Shown in pieces: positions 18,959-28,596 of a DNA stretch of 64,000 nucleotides. A program made the translations under genes and the position numbers. Within the stretch, counting starts at the first letter, position 1; every line of letters starts with the position of its first letter. Below the pieces are notes generated by a model that was not told where the DNA came from, did no database searches, and worked only from the letters and a program-made list of their open reading frames with translations. The stretch comes from Amoebidium appalachense (taxonomy: Eukaryota; Ichthyosporea): the NCBI GenBank assembly GCA_963693365.1, contig CAVNZM010000015.1, positions 6,039,507 through 6,103,506 of the forward strand, written 5' to 3'.

Positions 18959-19308
18959 TCACTTAAGAATAGAGGCGAATACACGTGTGGTAGTGGCAGC
19001 AATGGAGGCCGGACGAAGTCGGGTATAGATCAGGAAACAGTCGGAGGACCACCTGCCGAGTTGTTTGATCCGGGAGTCGTCGACCCCGGCCTCAGCCAGT
19101 GCTGTGGCCCCCCCGATGCGGAGGCTGTGTCCGGCAAACCGGGAGGGTGAGAGGCCTGCCCGGGAGAGGAGGGCACGGAAGTCGGCAGAGAAAGCACTCT
19201 TGGTGTAGGGAATGCCACCGAGACTGAAGAGGGGGTCGTCGGGTTGACCGGACGTTGTATCCAGGAACTGCCGGAGGAGATGGGCTGGGGAGAAGTAGGT
19301 GAGGGGCA
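18959..19308 (-). pseudogene. Ngaro-1 tyrosine recombinase, C-terminal part
   Basis: This encodes the last ~117 residues of the recombinase. It includes the HSLRIGGATALAEAG box and SSDCFLIYTR, which carry the catalytic His-Arg pair and the tyrosine nucleophile. It is cut off at 19308 by Copia-1; the GGGCA at 19304-19308 is the left target duplication. The rest of the gene resumes at 26262. The equivalent uninterrupted gene is at 39829-40860. Confidence 0.9.
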
Positions 19309-19309
19309 T

Positions 19310-19408
19310 GCTACGAGATCGGTTAAGATCTCGCAGGCCACCAGTCCGATCGCATGAATTAGATCATGATCGGCTGGTGGCCTGCGAGATCTTAACCGAT
19401 CTCGTAGC
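19310..19408. repeat. 35-bp perfect inverted repeat (foldback) next to the tRNA-like gene
   Basis: The left arm 19310-19344 and right arm 19374-19408 are perfect reverse complements. The 29-base loop contains a further CCGATC/GATCGG pair. The right arm is normal LTR sequence of the miniature element running into its tRNA-like gene; the left arm is an extra inverted copy. Its first two bases (GC) coincide with bases 2-3 of the Copia-1 LTR. Confidence 0.93.
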
Positions 19409-19613
19409 TCAGTTGGTAGAGCACTCGACCGGAGATAGAGGGGTCGCGGGTTCAAATCCCGTCGGGATCATCTTTTTCTCATCCTCTTCTCGCTGGGGTA
19501 AAAGCCAGCACGCCTTTACTGGCGTCATCACAACCATCGGCAGTGGTTAGGTTGTGATCTCAAGGCTAGCAAGATCGCTAGTCTCTGCACCAGGACAAAA
19601 TCCAAAATGGTAG
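19312..19613 (+). mobile_element. Chimeric copy of the tRNA-bearing miniature LTR
   Basis: From 19341 it matches the 289-bp LTR of the element at 31799-32457 (opposite orientation there). It contains the tRNA-like gene and ends in CCAAAA followed by TGGTAGCA, the first bases of that element's PBS. The normal LTR start (TGTTGGAAGATGG) is missing and replaced by the inverted left arm. No target duplication surrounds it. Confidence 0.8.
19398..19470 (+). tRNA. tRNA-like gene (pseudo-tRNA) inside an LTR, copy 1
   Basis: The 73-nt cloverleaf has a 7-bp acceptor stem (GATCTCG with CGGGATC, one G-T pair), a GCTC/GAGC D stem and a GCGGG/CCCGT T stem. It has a consensus A box (TAGCTCAGTTGG) and B box (GGTTCAAATCC). 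The anticodon stem has one G-A mismatch, position 33 is C instead of T, and the anticodon would be GGA without the long variable arm of a serine tRNA, so decoding is unlikely. A TTTTT at 19473-19477 gives a Pol III stop. The 3' flank can form three hairpins (19504-19523, 19527-19558, 19566-19581). It is a tRNA-like transcription unit, probably not a working tRNA. Confidence 0.72.
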
Positions 19614-20376
19614 CAGAATATACAACAATAGTGCACGAGTTGGCATATGCATTTCGCACGCACGTGCACAGCACGATTCTTCATTAGTTGCACATCTTTG
19701 GTTTACACAGGTTGCACGAGCACATAGCATACATAGGTACGTACGATCGTTTATTTGTGCTTTATCTCCCTTTATTTCATAAGCATGTCCGGCATGCTCT
19801 TGTTTGCCCTCTGTTATTCATTAGGCACGTGTGGTATTCATAGTTTGTTTAGCTATTGGCGATAGCGAGAGGAAAGCACGCATCCGACGATTGTTGTGCA
19901 TGCTTTTCATGTTTTCTGTGTAGTCGGGTGTTTTGTCTGCGATTGGACCGTATGAGGGGAATGCAGTTTGATTTCCGTTCATGTACGTGTCGTTATATGA
20001 TTGGTCAGATTTATAGTATTCATAGTATTTGCCAATCAGATGCGCAAATACCTTTGGATAGATCTGTATTCATGGAATCTGCCTGCGGCAGATAAATAGG
20101 TGAGAATCGAGCATAATAAATTAGACGTAGATTGACAGAACATGCAACTGTGTTTCTACCTCTCCACACTACCCTCTCTGTTAGTGCTGTGGCATCGTGC
20201 ATTGCCCAGCACCACTCTGCACGTGTTTATGTCTGTTAGTTTAGTGGCCTGATCACCCACGTATACTCTCATTCATATGCATGTGTGCCCAGGTACGTGT
20301 TAGTTGTAGTGTGTACACTCTGCTAGTCAGGCGAGAATAGTAGGGGCTTTTGCCGTAAGTCAGCACTTTTCTTGCA

Positions 20377-20389
20377 GGTTATAGGCCAT
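20377..20389 (+). other. Copia-1 primer-binding site (initiator-tRNA half type)
   Basis: GGTTATAGGCCAT abuts the LTR end. It corresponds, with a mismatch, to the complement of the initiator methionine tRNA anticodon arm. Drosophila copia uses the same region as primer (tRNA half-molecule) instead of the tRNA 3' end. Confidence 0.6.
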
Positions 20390-20419
20390 AGCACGCTAGT
20401 ACCACTGCTTTTGGCGAAA

Positions 20420-23400
20420 ATGAAGTTTGACGACGCTAAACTTCCGAAACCACCGACGCTGACAGGTAGCGAAAATTATGTCAGATTCCGGAGATTGTTC
20501 GCCGATTATTTCAAAGCACGGGGCCTCGCAGATTGCTTGACAACTCGACCTCCTGCCTATGTTTACTCCGAATCCGGCTCTGCACACGCCCGTGGGAGCC
20601 CAGGGATCGGAACCGTTAGGACCAGGCTTGATTTCTCTTCTACTACCACCCCGGTACAGCGCCCGACTACGGCCAGTGGGCGTAGCCAGGGTCGTAGCAA
20701 CACTACAGCACCCGACGGCAACGAGCAAGGCATCGCCGCCGATGAACAGCTGGACGAGAATGCAGAGGTGGAAACCGACGGCGTTTCTTTGTCCGCGCAG
20801 GCAGACGAGTGCCAGCGCCAGGCGCAGGCGCGCTATCTTCTCCTTACGAACGTGAGCAAGGAAATCCAGGACTCGGTGCAGGACCTGGAAACCGCGTTTG
20901 ACATATGGCACGACCTCGAGAGCACCTACGGGCACGTGAGTGAGCAAGTGCAGGCAGCAATGCTCTCCGAGTGGTACGACCTTGCCAACACAATTGACCG
21001 GAGAACCACAATTACGGCTCTGTTTGGCACGGTGCGGGCTTTGGCTTCCCGCCTGGCTGATGCCGGTGTTCCTCAGCCCCCTCACCTCATCCGTTTGAAG
21101 GTGCTTGAATGCTTACCGCCGCAATTTGCCGAGCTCAAGACATCATTGTTTGTGGTGCGCAACACTTTGACGCTCGAAGAGCTTAAGCACGATCTGCTAG
21201 CTTTCGAGGTGACCATGAACAAGACCAAGCGCCGCAACCACAAACCCGATCCTCCCAACCCACCCAAGCCCACTGCTATGACTGCGCAGATCAGTGCCCG
21301 CGACAAGTCAACAAAGCCCTCGGACGGGGGCAGGAAGGTTGCACCGCGTGGGGCTGGTGCCAACAACCGCAATTCTGGGAACTGCGGCGACCGGCGCCCC
21401 ACTAAAACCAACAACAACGACCGTGAGTATTGTCGCAAGCACGGCCTGTGTTTCTCCTGCAAGCAGCCTGGGCATTTCCAGCCCATGTGCCCCCGGCGCC
21501 TTGAGACACTCCGTGCCAACCTGGCTGCAGCTGAGGCTCTTGCTGGTGGCGACAGTTCTGACCACGAGGGTACACTGCTCATGGCCGTTGCCACTGCTAC
21601 TGCCCTACCTGCCTCCCGTGCACGTGCGGATGCCTGGACGTGGGATGGGGCCGCCTCCTGCCACATGTCTTCCTTCAAGGGGGATTTTGTGTCGCTGACC
21701 CCCATGGTTCCACCTGCCCGCGTGCGCGTTGGTGGCGGTGTGATTGAGGCTACGGCTAGTGGTATTGTCCGTGTGGATGCCTGGCACAACGGCAAACAAC
21801 ACAGGCTGCTTCTACAGACCTGGTATGTGCCGAAATTGGGCGCCCGTTTGTTTTCTGCCCCAATGGCCGCTCGCAGCGAAAAGGGTGAACACCAGTCTCG
21901 GGTGGGAAAGGATGCGGTGACTGTTTATACCCCAGCCGGTGAAGTCTTCTTCCAGTGCCCCATTGACCCGGGCTCTAACATTTACCTCTGCCCGTTTTCC
22001 GCCCCAGGAGCACCCCCACCCACCACTGTGTCGGCCTTAACCGCGCGCCACACGGCCACCCCAGCACCAGCTATTGCCCCGGTCCTCTCCCCTTCCCCTG
22101 TTCCCCTCCCTGCACCCGCTGCTATGCAGGAGGAGGAGAAGGAGGACACCGTACCTGCCGGTTTTTGCAGCGATAATGAGGACAGTGGGTATGAAACAGA
22201 CACCACGATGGTTATTAGTGGCCCCGCTCGCACCACCACCGCCACCTCCGCGGAGCCACCCACAGCCGAAAGTGGTGCCCCAACATCACAGGCCCCTTCG
22301 GCAGTGCCCACACAGCACCCATGGTCACCCTACAAGAATGCTGGGGCAGCCACCTACGAGGTGTGGCACCGCCGTTTAGGCCACATCAATTCGGGCTATC
22401 TGCTGCGCATGTCGAAAGGTGGTATGGTCGACGGGCTACAACTCACCAGCAGCATTCCCCGGTCTGACACCCAACAACTGTGTGAGGGGTGCATTTTGGG
22501 CAAGGCCAAGGACCAGCCGTATCCTACCACCGGACGCACGCGCGCTACGGCCCCGCTCGGCATTGTGCATGTTGACCTGGGGGGTCCTTACCCCGAATCC
22601 GTTGATCACAAGTTCTACGTCATGTGTGCGCAGTGTGATGCCACCGACATGTGCTTTGTGTGGTGCCTGAACAACAAGGCCGAGGCTGGGGACATCCTCA
22701 AGGCTTTCACCGTGCAGATGGAGCGCCAACACAACTACCGAGTTGGCATTTTTCGCCACGATGGGGGGGAACTCACCGCCAAGCATTTTCGCAGTTTTTG
22801 CGAACAGCTGGGGATTGTGCAGCAACAGACCGCACCATATCAACACGGCCAGAATGGTAAGGCAGAGTGGCTGGTCGGCTTCATCGTGAAGATGGCGCGC
22901 ACCCTAATGGCCAGCGTACCCGGGTTTCCGCGCCACCACTGGCCTTCCGCCGTCCAGACAGCCACCTACGTGTCCAATATGACCCCACACAAGGCCACGT
23001 TTGACAAAACTCCGTTTGAGGCATTTTATGGCATCAAGCCCAACGTCTCCCACCTACGAGTCTTTGGTTGCCTGGCCTACCCCACTATCCCAGCCGAGAA
23101 ACGTAGCAACAAATTGGCCCCACGCGCCGAACGCGGCATTTTGATTGGCTACGGCAGCGACGGGGGGGTGCAGGTGAAGGGATACCGCATATTGCTGGCC
23201 ACCGAAAAGGGCTTTGGGAAGGTCGTGGTGAGGAGGAGTGTGGTGTTCGACGAGGGTATGACCCTGCACAAGGGCACCCCGACCCCCTTCAGCCCCACTA
23301 CACCCACCAGCGTGTCGCACGATTCGCTGACTCCGGCAGCCAATCAGATCGAGCCACCAGTACGCCAGCCACCCGTTGATTCTGCCACAGCGGGCGAAGC

Positions 23401-25357
23401 TGTACCACACACACCACCGTGCACACCGGCTACCCAGGCAACCACACAGGAGGAGACTGCACCAGTTGCAAGTGCACAGCAACGGGCTACTTCCCCTGCG
23501 ACAGCACCAACCAATCGGCGCGTGCGGATTGGGGGGGAGGTTGTGCCTACCCACCACCAGCCACCTAGGACCCGTAGTGGCCGTGTGTTCAACTCTAGTG
23601 AGCACGTGGGTGGTGGACGCATGCGCGACAACAGCAAGGTGCTAGCCATGACGGCAGCAGCCAGTGCTCTGGCCAGCACCACCACCAGCGGCAGCAACAG
23701 TGATGGCACCGGCATGACCGAGCCCATCTACTATGTAGCCGACGTGCCCATACCAAATTCGCTGAGGGAGGCACGTGCGTCATCTTTTGCACCACAGTGG
23801 GAGGAGGCCATGCATGCAGAGCTAGAAAAGCTGGACAAGTACGGCACCTACTCACTAGTAGACCCCCCGCCAGGCTGCAAGCCAATCAAAGTGCGATGGG
23901 TGTATGACGTCAAGACCAACGCCAACAACGCAGTTATCCGCTTCCGGGCCCGCCTAGTGGCTAAGGGATACACCCAGAGGCCGGGTCTGGACTACCCCGA
24001 GACCTTCTGCTCCACCGCCAACCCCGCCACAACACGCTACATCATCGCGCTTGCTGCTGAGCTCGGCCATCACCTATGCTACTTCGATGTGGACAGCGCA
24101 TTCCTCAACGCGCCACTGCAGGAGGAGATCTACATGTGCCAGCCTGAGGGTTTCGTCATACCAGGCAAGGAGGGAATGGTGTGCATTTTGCACAAGGCCA
24201 TCTACGGGCTCAAGCAGGCAGCACACGAGTGGATGGAGACTTTTGCTGCCGGCCTGCGCACCATTGGCTGGGTGCGCACCGAGGCCGACCCCTCCCTCTT
24301 CACCCGCGGGCCAGACAGCCCGGGCACCAACAAGCAGCTTATGGTGGTGCACATTGACGACATGGTGTGCAAGGTAACTACCGAGGAGGATGGCAACTTG
24401 CTGGAGCAGGAGCTCTCGGGCATCTTCCACATCAAGAAGGGTGGCAGCAGTTTTGTGGGGGTGGAGATCAACAAACTGAGCACTGGCGCCATCAAGATCC
24501 ATCAAGCCCCCTACGCACAACAGGTGCTCGAGCGCTACGGCATGGCTGACTGCAAGCCTGTGGACACACCCATGACACTGGATAAGCTCAGCAAGACCCA
24601 GTGCCCAGCAACCCGGGAGGAGGTGGCAGCAATGGCTACCGATGCAGCTGTGTACCAGGCCATTGTCGGCAGCCTGATGTATCTGGCCGTGTGGACCCGC
24701 CCGGACATTGCCGCCCCTGTGAGCGTGCTTGCGCGATTTCTCAGCAACCCCGGGCAGGACCACCTTGCCGCCGCCAAACGTGTGCTGCACTACATCAAGG
24801 GCACCATTGACCACGGCATCACCTACCGCCGGTCCACCAGCGCGGACACCAAGGGGCAGGTTGTTTGTTACGTGGATGCTGATTGGGCGGGAAACCCAGA
24901 CAACCGCCGCTCAACGACAGGTGTGGTGTTTCTTGCTGCTAGGGGTGCCATTTTGTGGGCATCCAAGCTGCAGACCGTGGTGGCAGACAGCACCGCAGAG
25001 GCCGAGTATGTGAGCGCAGCCCGTGCTACCAAGGAGGCCCTGTGGTTGCGCAAACTGACTACCGCCTGCGGCTTCCCTCCTATTAGCCCCACCATCCTGC
25101 ACGAGGACAACCAGGCCTGCATCAAGATAGCCAAGAACCCCGAGTTGTTCAACCGCACGAAGCATATCGACATCAAGTACCACCTCACTCGCCACCACGT
25201 CCGTCGCGGCGACATTTGCTTTGTGTACGTGCCGACCAATGAGCAGGCGGCAGACATGCTCACCAAAGCACTCGGGGGTGCAGCTCTCAACAACTGCAAG
25301 AAGATGGTGGGCATGGACACGTGCGACAAGTCATCGCGCAAGGTGAAGAAGAAGTGA
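20420..25357 (+). CDS. Copia-1 Gag-Pol polyprotein
   Basis: The 1645-residue uninterrupted frame starts at ATG 20420 (MKFDDAKLPKP). In order it holds: Gag with a zinc knuckle (CFSCKQPGHFQPMC, ~343); aspartic protease with WDGAASCHM (~408), where DSGA would be usual; the GAG-pre-integrase HRRLGHINSG...CEGCILGK (~650-700); integrase with the D-D-E residues in VHVDLGGPY (~717), RHDGGE and GKAEW; reverse transcriptase with DVDSAFLNAPLQEEIYMCQP and catalytic HIDD (~1311, usually YVDD); and RNase H with CYVDADWAG, STAEAEYV and HEDNQACIK. The C-terminus KSSRKVKKK is basic. Length and order match Ty1/copia. The open frame suggests recent activity; the altered protease and RT motifs may be lineage features. 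Confidence 0.95.
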   Translation: MKFDDAKLPKPPTLTGSENYVRFRRLFADYFKARGLADCLTTRPPAYVYSESGSAHARGSPGIGTVRTRLDFSSTTTPVQRPTTASGRSQGRSNTTAPDGNEQGIAADEQLDENAEVETDGVSLSAQADECQRQAQARYLLLTNVSKEIQDSVQDLETAFDIWHDLESTYGHVSEQVQAAMLSEWYDLANTIDRRTTITALFGTVRALASRLADAGVPQPPHLIRLKVLECLPPQFAELKTSLFVVRNTLTLEELKHDLLAFEVTMNKTKRRNHKPDPPNPPKPTAMTAQISARDKSTKPSDGGRKVAPRGAGANNRNSGNCGDRRPTKTNNNDREYCRKHGLCFSCKQPGHFQPMCPRRLETLRANLAAAEALAGGDSSDHEGTLLMAVATATALPASRARADAWTWDGAASCHMSSFKGDFVSLTPMVPPARVRVGGGVIEATASGIVRVDAWHNGKQHRLLLQTWYVPKLGARLFSAPMAARSEKGEHQSRVGKDAVTVYTPAGEVFFQCPIDPGSNIYLCPFSAPGAPPPTTVSALTARHTATPAPAIAPVLSPSPVPLPAPAAMQEEEKEDTVPAGFCSDNEDSGYETDTTMVISGPARTTTATSAEPPTAESGAPTSQAPSAVPTQHPWSPYKNAGAATYEVWHRRLGHINSGYLLRMSKGGMVDGLQLTSSIPRSDTQQLCEGCILGKAKDQPYPTTGRTRATAPLGIVHVDLGGPYPESVDHKFYVMCAQCDATDMCFVWCLNNKAEAGDILKAFTVQMERQHNYRVGIFRHDGGELTAKHFRSFCEQLGIVQQQTAPYQHGQNGKAEWLVGFIVKMARTLMASVPGFPRHHWPSAVQTATYVSNMTPHKATFDKTPFEAFYGIKPNVSHLRVFGCLAYPTIPAEKRSNKLAPRAERGILIGYGSDGGVQVKGYRILLATEKGFGKVVVRRSVVFDEGMTLHKGTPTPFSPTTPTSVSHDSLTPAANQIEPPVRQPPVDSATAGEAVPHTPPCTPATQATTQEETAPVASAQQRATSPATAPTNRRVRIGGEVVPTHHQPPRTRSGRVFNSSEHVGGGRMRDNSKVLAMTAAASALASTTTSGSNSDGTGMTEPIYYVADVPIPNSLREARASSFAPQWEEAMHAELEKLDKYGTYSLVDPPPGCKPIKVRWVYDVKTNANNAVIRFRARLVAKGYTQRPGLDYPETFCSTANPATTRYIIALAAELGHHLCYFDVDSAFLNAPLQEEIYMCQPEGFVIPGKEGMVCILHKAIYGLKQAAHEWMETFAAGLRTIGWVRTEADPSLFTRGPDSPGTNKQLMVVHIDDMVCKVTTEEDGNLLEQELSGIFHIKKGGSSFVGVEINKLSTGAIKIHQAPYAQQVLERYGMADCKPVDTPMTLDKLSKTQCPATREEVAAMATDAAVYQAIVGSLMYLAVWTRPDIAAPVSVLARFLSNPGQDHLAAAKRVLHYIKGTIDHGITYRRSTSADTKGQVVCYVDADWAGNPDNRRSTTGVVFLAARGAILWASKLQTVVADSTAEAEYVSAARATKEALWLRKLTTACGFPPISPTILHEDNQACIKIAKNPELFNRTKHIDIKYHLTRHHVRRGDICFVYVPTNEQAADMLTKALGGAALNNCKKMVGMDTCDKSSRKVKKK

Positions 25358-25495
25358 GCGAATATTTGTGGCTATGCAACAAGGGGTGCGAGTGATTGTG
25401 TTTTCATTAATATTTATTCGCTAATTTCTATTGGTGCACATTTATTCGCTAAAATTTGTATTGCAGTATTTCGTGCCCTAATGTTGTAAGGGGTG

Positions 25496-26261
25496 TGCCA
25501 GAATATACAACAATAGTGCACGAGTTGGCATATGCATTTCGCACGCACGTGCACAGCACGATTCTTCATTAGTTGCACATCTTTGGTTTACACAGGTTGC
25601 ACGAGCACATAGCATACATAGTTAGGTACGATCGTTTATTTGTGCTTTATCTCCCTTTATTTCATAAGCATGTCCGGCATGCTCTTGTTTGCCCTCTGTT
25701 ATTCATTAGGCACGTGTGGTATTCATAGTTTGTTTAGCTATTGGCGATAGCGAGAGGAAAGCACGCATCCGACGATTGTTGTGCATGCTTTTCATGTTTT
25801 CTGTGTAGTCGGGTGTTTTGTCTGCGATTGGACCGTATGAGGGGAATGCAGTTTGATTTCCGTTCATGTACGTGTCGTTATATGATTGGTCAGATTTATA
25901 GTATTCATAGTATTTGCCAATCAGATGCGCAAATACCTTTGGATAGATCTGTATTCATGGAATCTGCCTGCGGCAGATAAATAGGTGAGAATCGAGCATA
26001 ATAAATTAGACGTAGATTGACAGAACATGCAACTGTGTTTCTACCTCTCCACACTACCCTCTCTGTTAGTGCTGTGGCATCGTGCATTGCCCAGCACCAC
26101 TCTGCACGTGTTTATGTCTGTTAGTTTAGTGGCCTGATCACCCACATATACTCTCATTCATATGCATGTGTGCCCAGGTACGTGTTAGTTGTAGTGTGTA
26201 CACTCTGCTAGTCAGGCGAGAATAGTAGGGGCTTTTGCCGTAAGTCAGCATTTTTCTTGCA
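25496..26261 (+). repeat. Copia-1 3' LTR
   Basis: The 766-bp LTR starts TGCCAGAATATAC and ends TTTTTCTTGCA. It is followed by target duplication GGGCA. It lacks the foreign segment seen in the 5' LTR. Confidence 0.95.
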
Positions 26262-26985
26262 GGGCAGGGCAGCTAGAGTGACGTTGACACCTCGGGCCTG
26301 TACATCCGTCTTAGAGGTTGGCAGGTGGAGGGTGGCATGGGACAAAGTACCGGTGGGGGTGTAGCTGAAGGTCACGTCCTTCCGTTTAACGTGACGGGAC
26401 GGGTCGAAAGAAGTCAGGGTCTTGGAGGTAAATTCCCCCGAACGGAAGAGACCACAGAAACCGACGATGAGGGCCGTCCATAGCCGGAGATTGGCCGAGG
26501 AGGCCTTGATGGGGCACTGGCCATGGAGTAGGCTGAGGTGGGAGGGCAGGAGGGGTTCCGAGTCCCTGGTGGATGAGCGGGGTCGGATGTTGTGAGAAAG
26601 CTGCCATTTGCCCACCCCACGTACTAGAACCAGGCCAGAGACTTGTCGTGGGGGTAGGGAGCAGGGAGGCCCATGTCGAGGTGGAGCCTGGTGATGGCCG
26701 AATTGTAGCCGGTCAAGGAGGAGGCCTGTACCCCTCGTTGGGCACACCAGGCGAGAAAAAGTTGCACGGTGTGTGGGGAGGCCGGGAGGGAGGACCCGGA
26801 GGAGGATTGCAGCCGAGATGCCACACAGAAATCGATGAACACTTTTTGCACCTGGGAGTAAAAGGCCCGAGAGTCGAGGTTGAGACTCAGGGCCTGGCAT
26901 TCCTGCAGGGTAGTGGTGGCTCGAAGCAGCTCGGCCGGAACAAAGTGGGGGGCCAATCTGCCAGCGTTGCTCCGGAACGGGAGAT
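26262..26985 (-). pseudogene. Ngaro-1 tyrosine recombinase, N-terminal part
   Basis: It matches the N-terminal two-thirds of the intact recombinase at 39829-40860, including the first catalytic arginine region (FRSGEFTSKTL). Relative to that copy, an extra base and substitutions at ~26622-26630 (CGTACTAGAACC against CGTAGGAACC) give a stop after KSLAWF. The downstream end is cut by Copia-1 at 26262. Confidence 0.88.
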
Positions 26986-26987
26986 CT

Positions 26988-27006
26988 GGGGGGGGGGGGG
27001 GGGGGG
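26988..27006 (+). repeat. G19 run between Ngaro-1 RNase H and recombinase frames
   Basis: On the element's coding strand this is a C run directly after the RNase H stop codon (TAA, 27009-27007). The sister element has C25 at the same place (40892-40916). Confidence 0.9.
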
Positions 27007-27831
27007 TTAGCCCAGGGGAAGGGATAGGAACTCGTGGACCCAGGAGGGGAAGGGGCAGGGTTCCGGTTGCAGGGAAGGTCGGAGTCGTCGAGCCCGGGGA
27101 AGTTGGTTACGAGAAATGGCATCGGCAAGATGGTTGAGGGGTCCTGGTAGGTAGGATGCCTGTAACGTAAATTGGTATTGCATTTCCATGCGTTTGATGA
27201 ACCGAATAAGTTTGGCCATCACGGGGTGGGGGGAAGACCGGGAGTGCAGGTCAGACACAGCACCCGTGTTGTCGCATAAAATACGGACATGGTGGGTGGA
27301 CCAGGAGGGGGCCCAGAGGGCCACGGCGGCTGCGATGGTGGCCAGGAGTTCGATGACGGAAGAACCGAGTTTACCCTCATGAGCATAGAGGGCTTGGGTG
27401 GAGGGGGACCAGGGCATGAAAAACCATTGGTCGAGCCAGTGGCCTCCTAGACCCACCGATCCGGCAGCATCGGTGGCCAGGGTGGTGTATGTGGGGTGTG
27501 TGATGAGGTGCACCCCATTCCATGATGTGAGGAACTCGTGCCATTCGGCTATGTCGGCCCGGGCGGCAGCAGTCAGCCATATGTGGTGGTGGCCGGCAAG
27601 GTGTGGGTGGGTCCGGAGAAGGGCCCATAGGCGCTGGGAGAAGGCCCTCCCGGGGGGAACCAGCTGGGCACACCAGGTGAGTTTGCCGAGGAGGGATTGG
27701 AGGTCCCGAATGGTGATGGTGGGCTTTGGGTGGGAAGTGAGGTCGAGTAGGTCCGAGAGCTTGGAAGCCGGGATTCGTGCCTCCATGGCGATGGAGTCGA
27801 ATTCGATACCGATGAAGACAATACGGGTAGC
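27007..27831 (-). pseudogene. Ngaro-1 RNase H and end of RT
   Basis: The coding strand begins at the Copia-2 junction with RVVFIGIEFDSIAMEAR, the end of RT. It continues with a connection segment (ITIRDLQSLLGKLTWCAQLV) and the RNase H acidic residues in LATDAAGSVGLGG, SVIELLAT, ILCDNTGAV and HLADAISR, ending FLSLPLG-stop. The frame is open within this piece and is separated from its RT (33668-34660) by Copia-2. GTAGC at 27827-27831 is the left target duplication. Confidence 0.9.
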
Positions 27832-28596
27832 TGTTGGAGTACACTGGTACTCCCGGCTAGCAATGTCTGTTAGAGAAAGTTTTTGAGCAATTGAATAATT
27901 GTTTCAACACTCACTCGAGTGCATAGAGCTTTTGTTTACGGTCATATTCATATATGGTAGTTATATGTTTGAGCCAAAACTGTACCAATGACGAGCTTCA
28001 CTAGCAACGTGCTAATTGTGCTCATTAATTAATATTCCCGGTTCAGATGATGTCATGTCTATATTTGCCACAGGATTCTATTCTTAGAGTGGTAGTGTGC
28101 TTTATTCCCGGATATTCTCAGAATATTTTTAGTTGTGTGAAGTAAGATTTACGTTTAACTGCAATTGGTGTGAAAAACACGTTTATTTGTGTGCTTTAGT
28201 GCAAGTTAACTAGCCACTCAACGTGCACAGTTAACTTTTATATCTTTAACAATTTGTTTTCATTGTGCTCTCTTTTCGGCCGTGCTGTACATGGCCCACC
28301 ACCAGGGTGCACACGAGGCCACCATGAGGTGGCCAACGACTATATAAAGCAGTGCCTCCCATGTCACAAACATGGGAAGCAGAACGTTTGATTTACACTT
28401 TTCTACTGTCGTTTTCAGTGCACAAAACACATAGACAAGTTACCCATCATACACGACACTATGTCTGACAACTTACAGTTGCAGCAACTAGTCCAACTAC
28501 TGGAGCAGAGGCTGGCCTCACAAGATGCAATCATTTCTGACTTACAGAAGGAACAACGTGCACTAGAACTAGCTTCTATGAACACGATGTCCAACA
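27832..28596 (+). repeat. Copia-2 5' LTR
   Basis: The 765-bp LTR has a TATA box (TATATAAA, 28341-28348). Unusually, it contains the Gag start codon (28461) and the first 45 codons. Confidence 0.94.
28341..28348 (+). promoter_or_regulatory. Copia-2 LTR TATA box
   Basis: TATATAAA stands 120 bp before the Gag ATG. The same box is present in the 3' LTR at ~33407. A transcript start about 25-30 bp downstream is expected. Confidence 0.6.

Larger units (their letters stand above)
19309..20376 (+). repeat. Copia-1 5' LTR containing a foreign 302-bp segment
   Basis: The LTR reads TGC, then the foreign segment, then CAGAATATAC onward to TTGCA. Removing 19312-19613 leaves 766 bp, the exact length of the 3' LTR. 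The 3' LTR reads TGCCAGAATATAC across the same point. Confidence 0.92.
19309..26261 (+). mobile_element. Copia-1: Ty1/copia LTR retrotransposon with open gag-pol
   Basis: The element is bounded by 5-bp duplications GGGCA (19304-19308 and 26262-26266). The empty site is visible in the sister Ngaro copy near 40176. The 3' LTR is 766 bp (25496-26261). The 5' LTR is 766 bp plus a 302-bp foreign segment (19312-19613). The LTRs differ at only a few positions, so insertion was recent. The PBS begins directly at 20377 and the PPT-like GTAAGGGGTG precedes 25496. gag-pol is a single intact frame. Confidence 0.93.

Noticed and set aside
22074-22379. Overlapping frames in other phases of Copia-1 gag-pol
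   Set aside because: High GC content keeps alternative frames open; only the 20420-25357 frame carries conserved domains.
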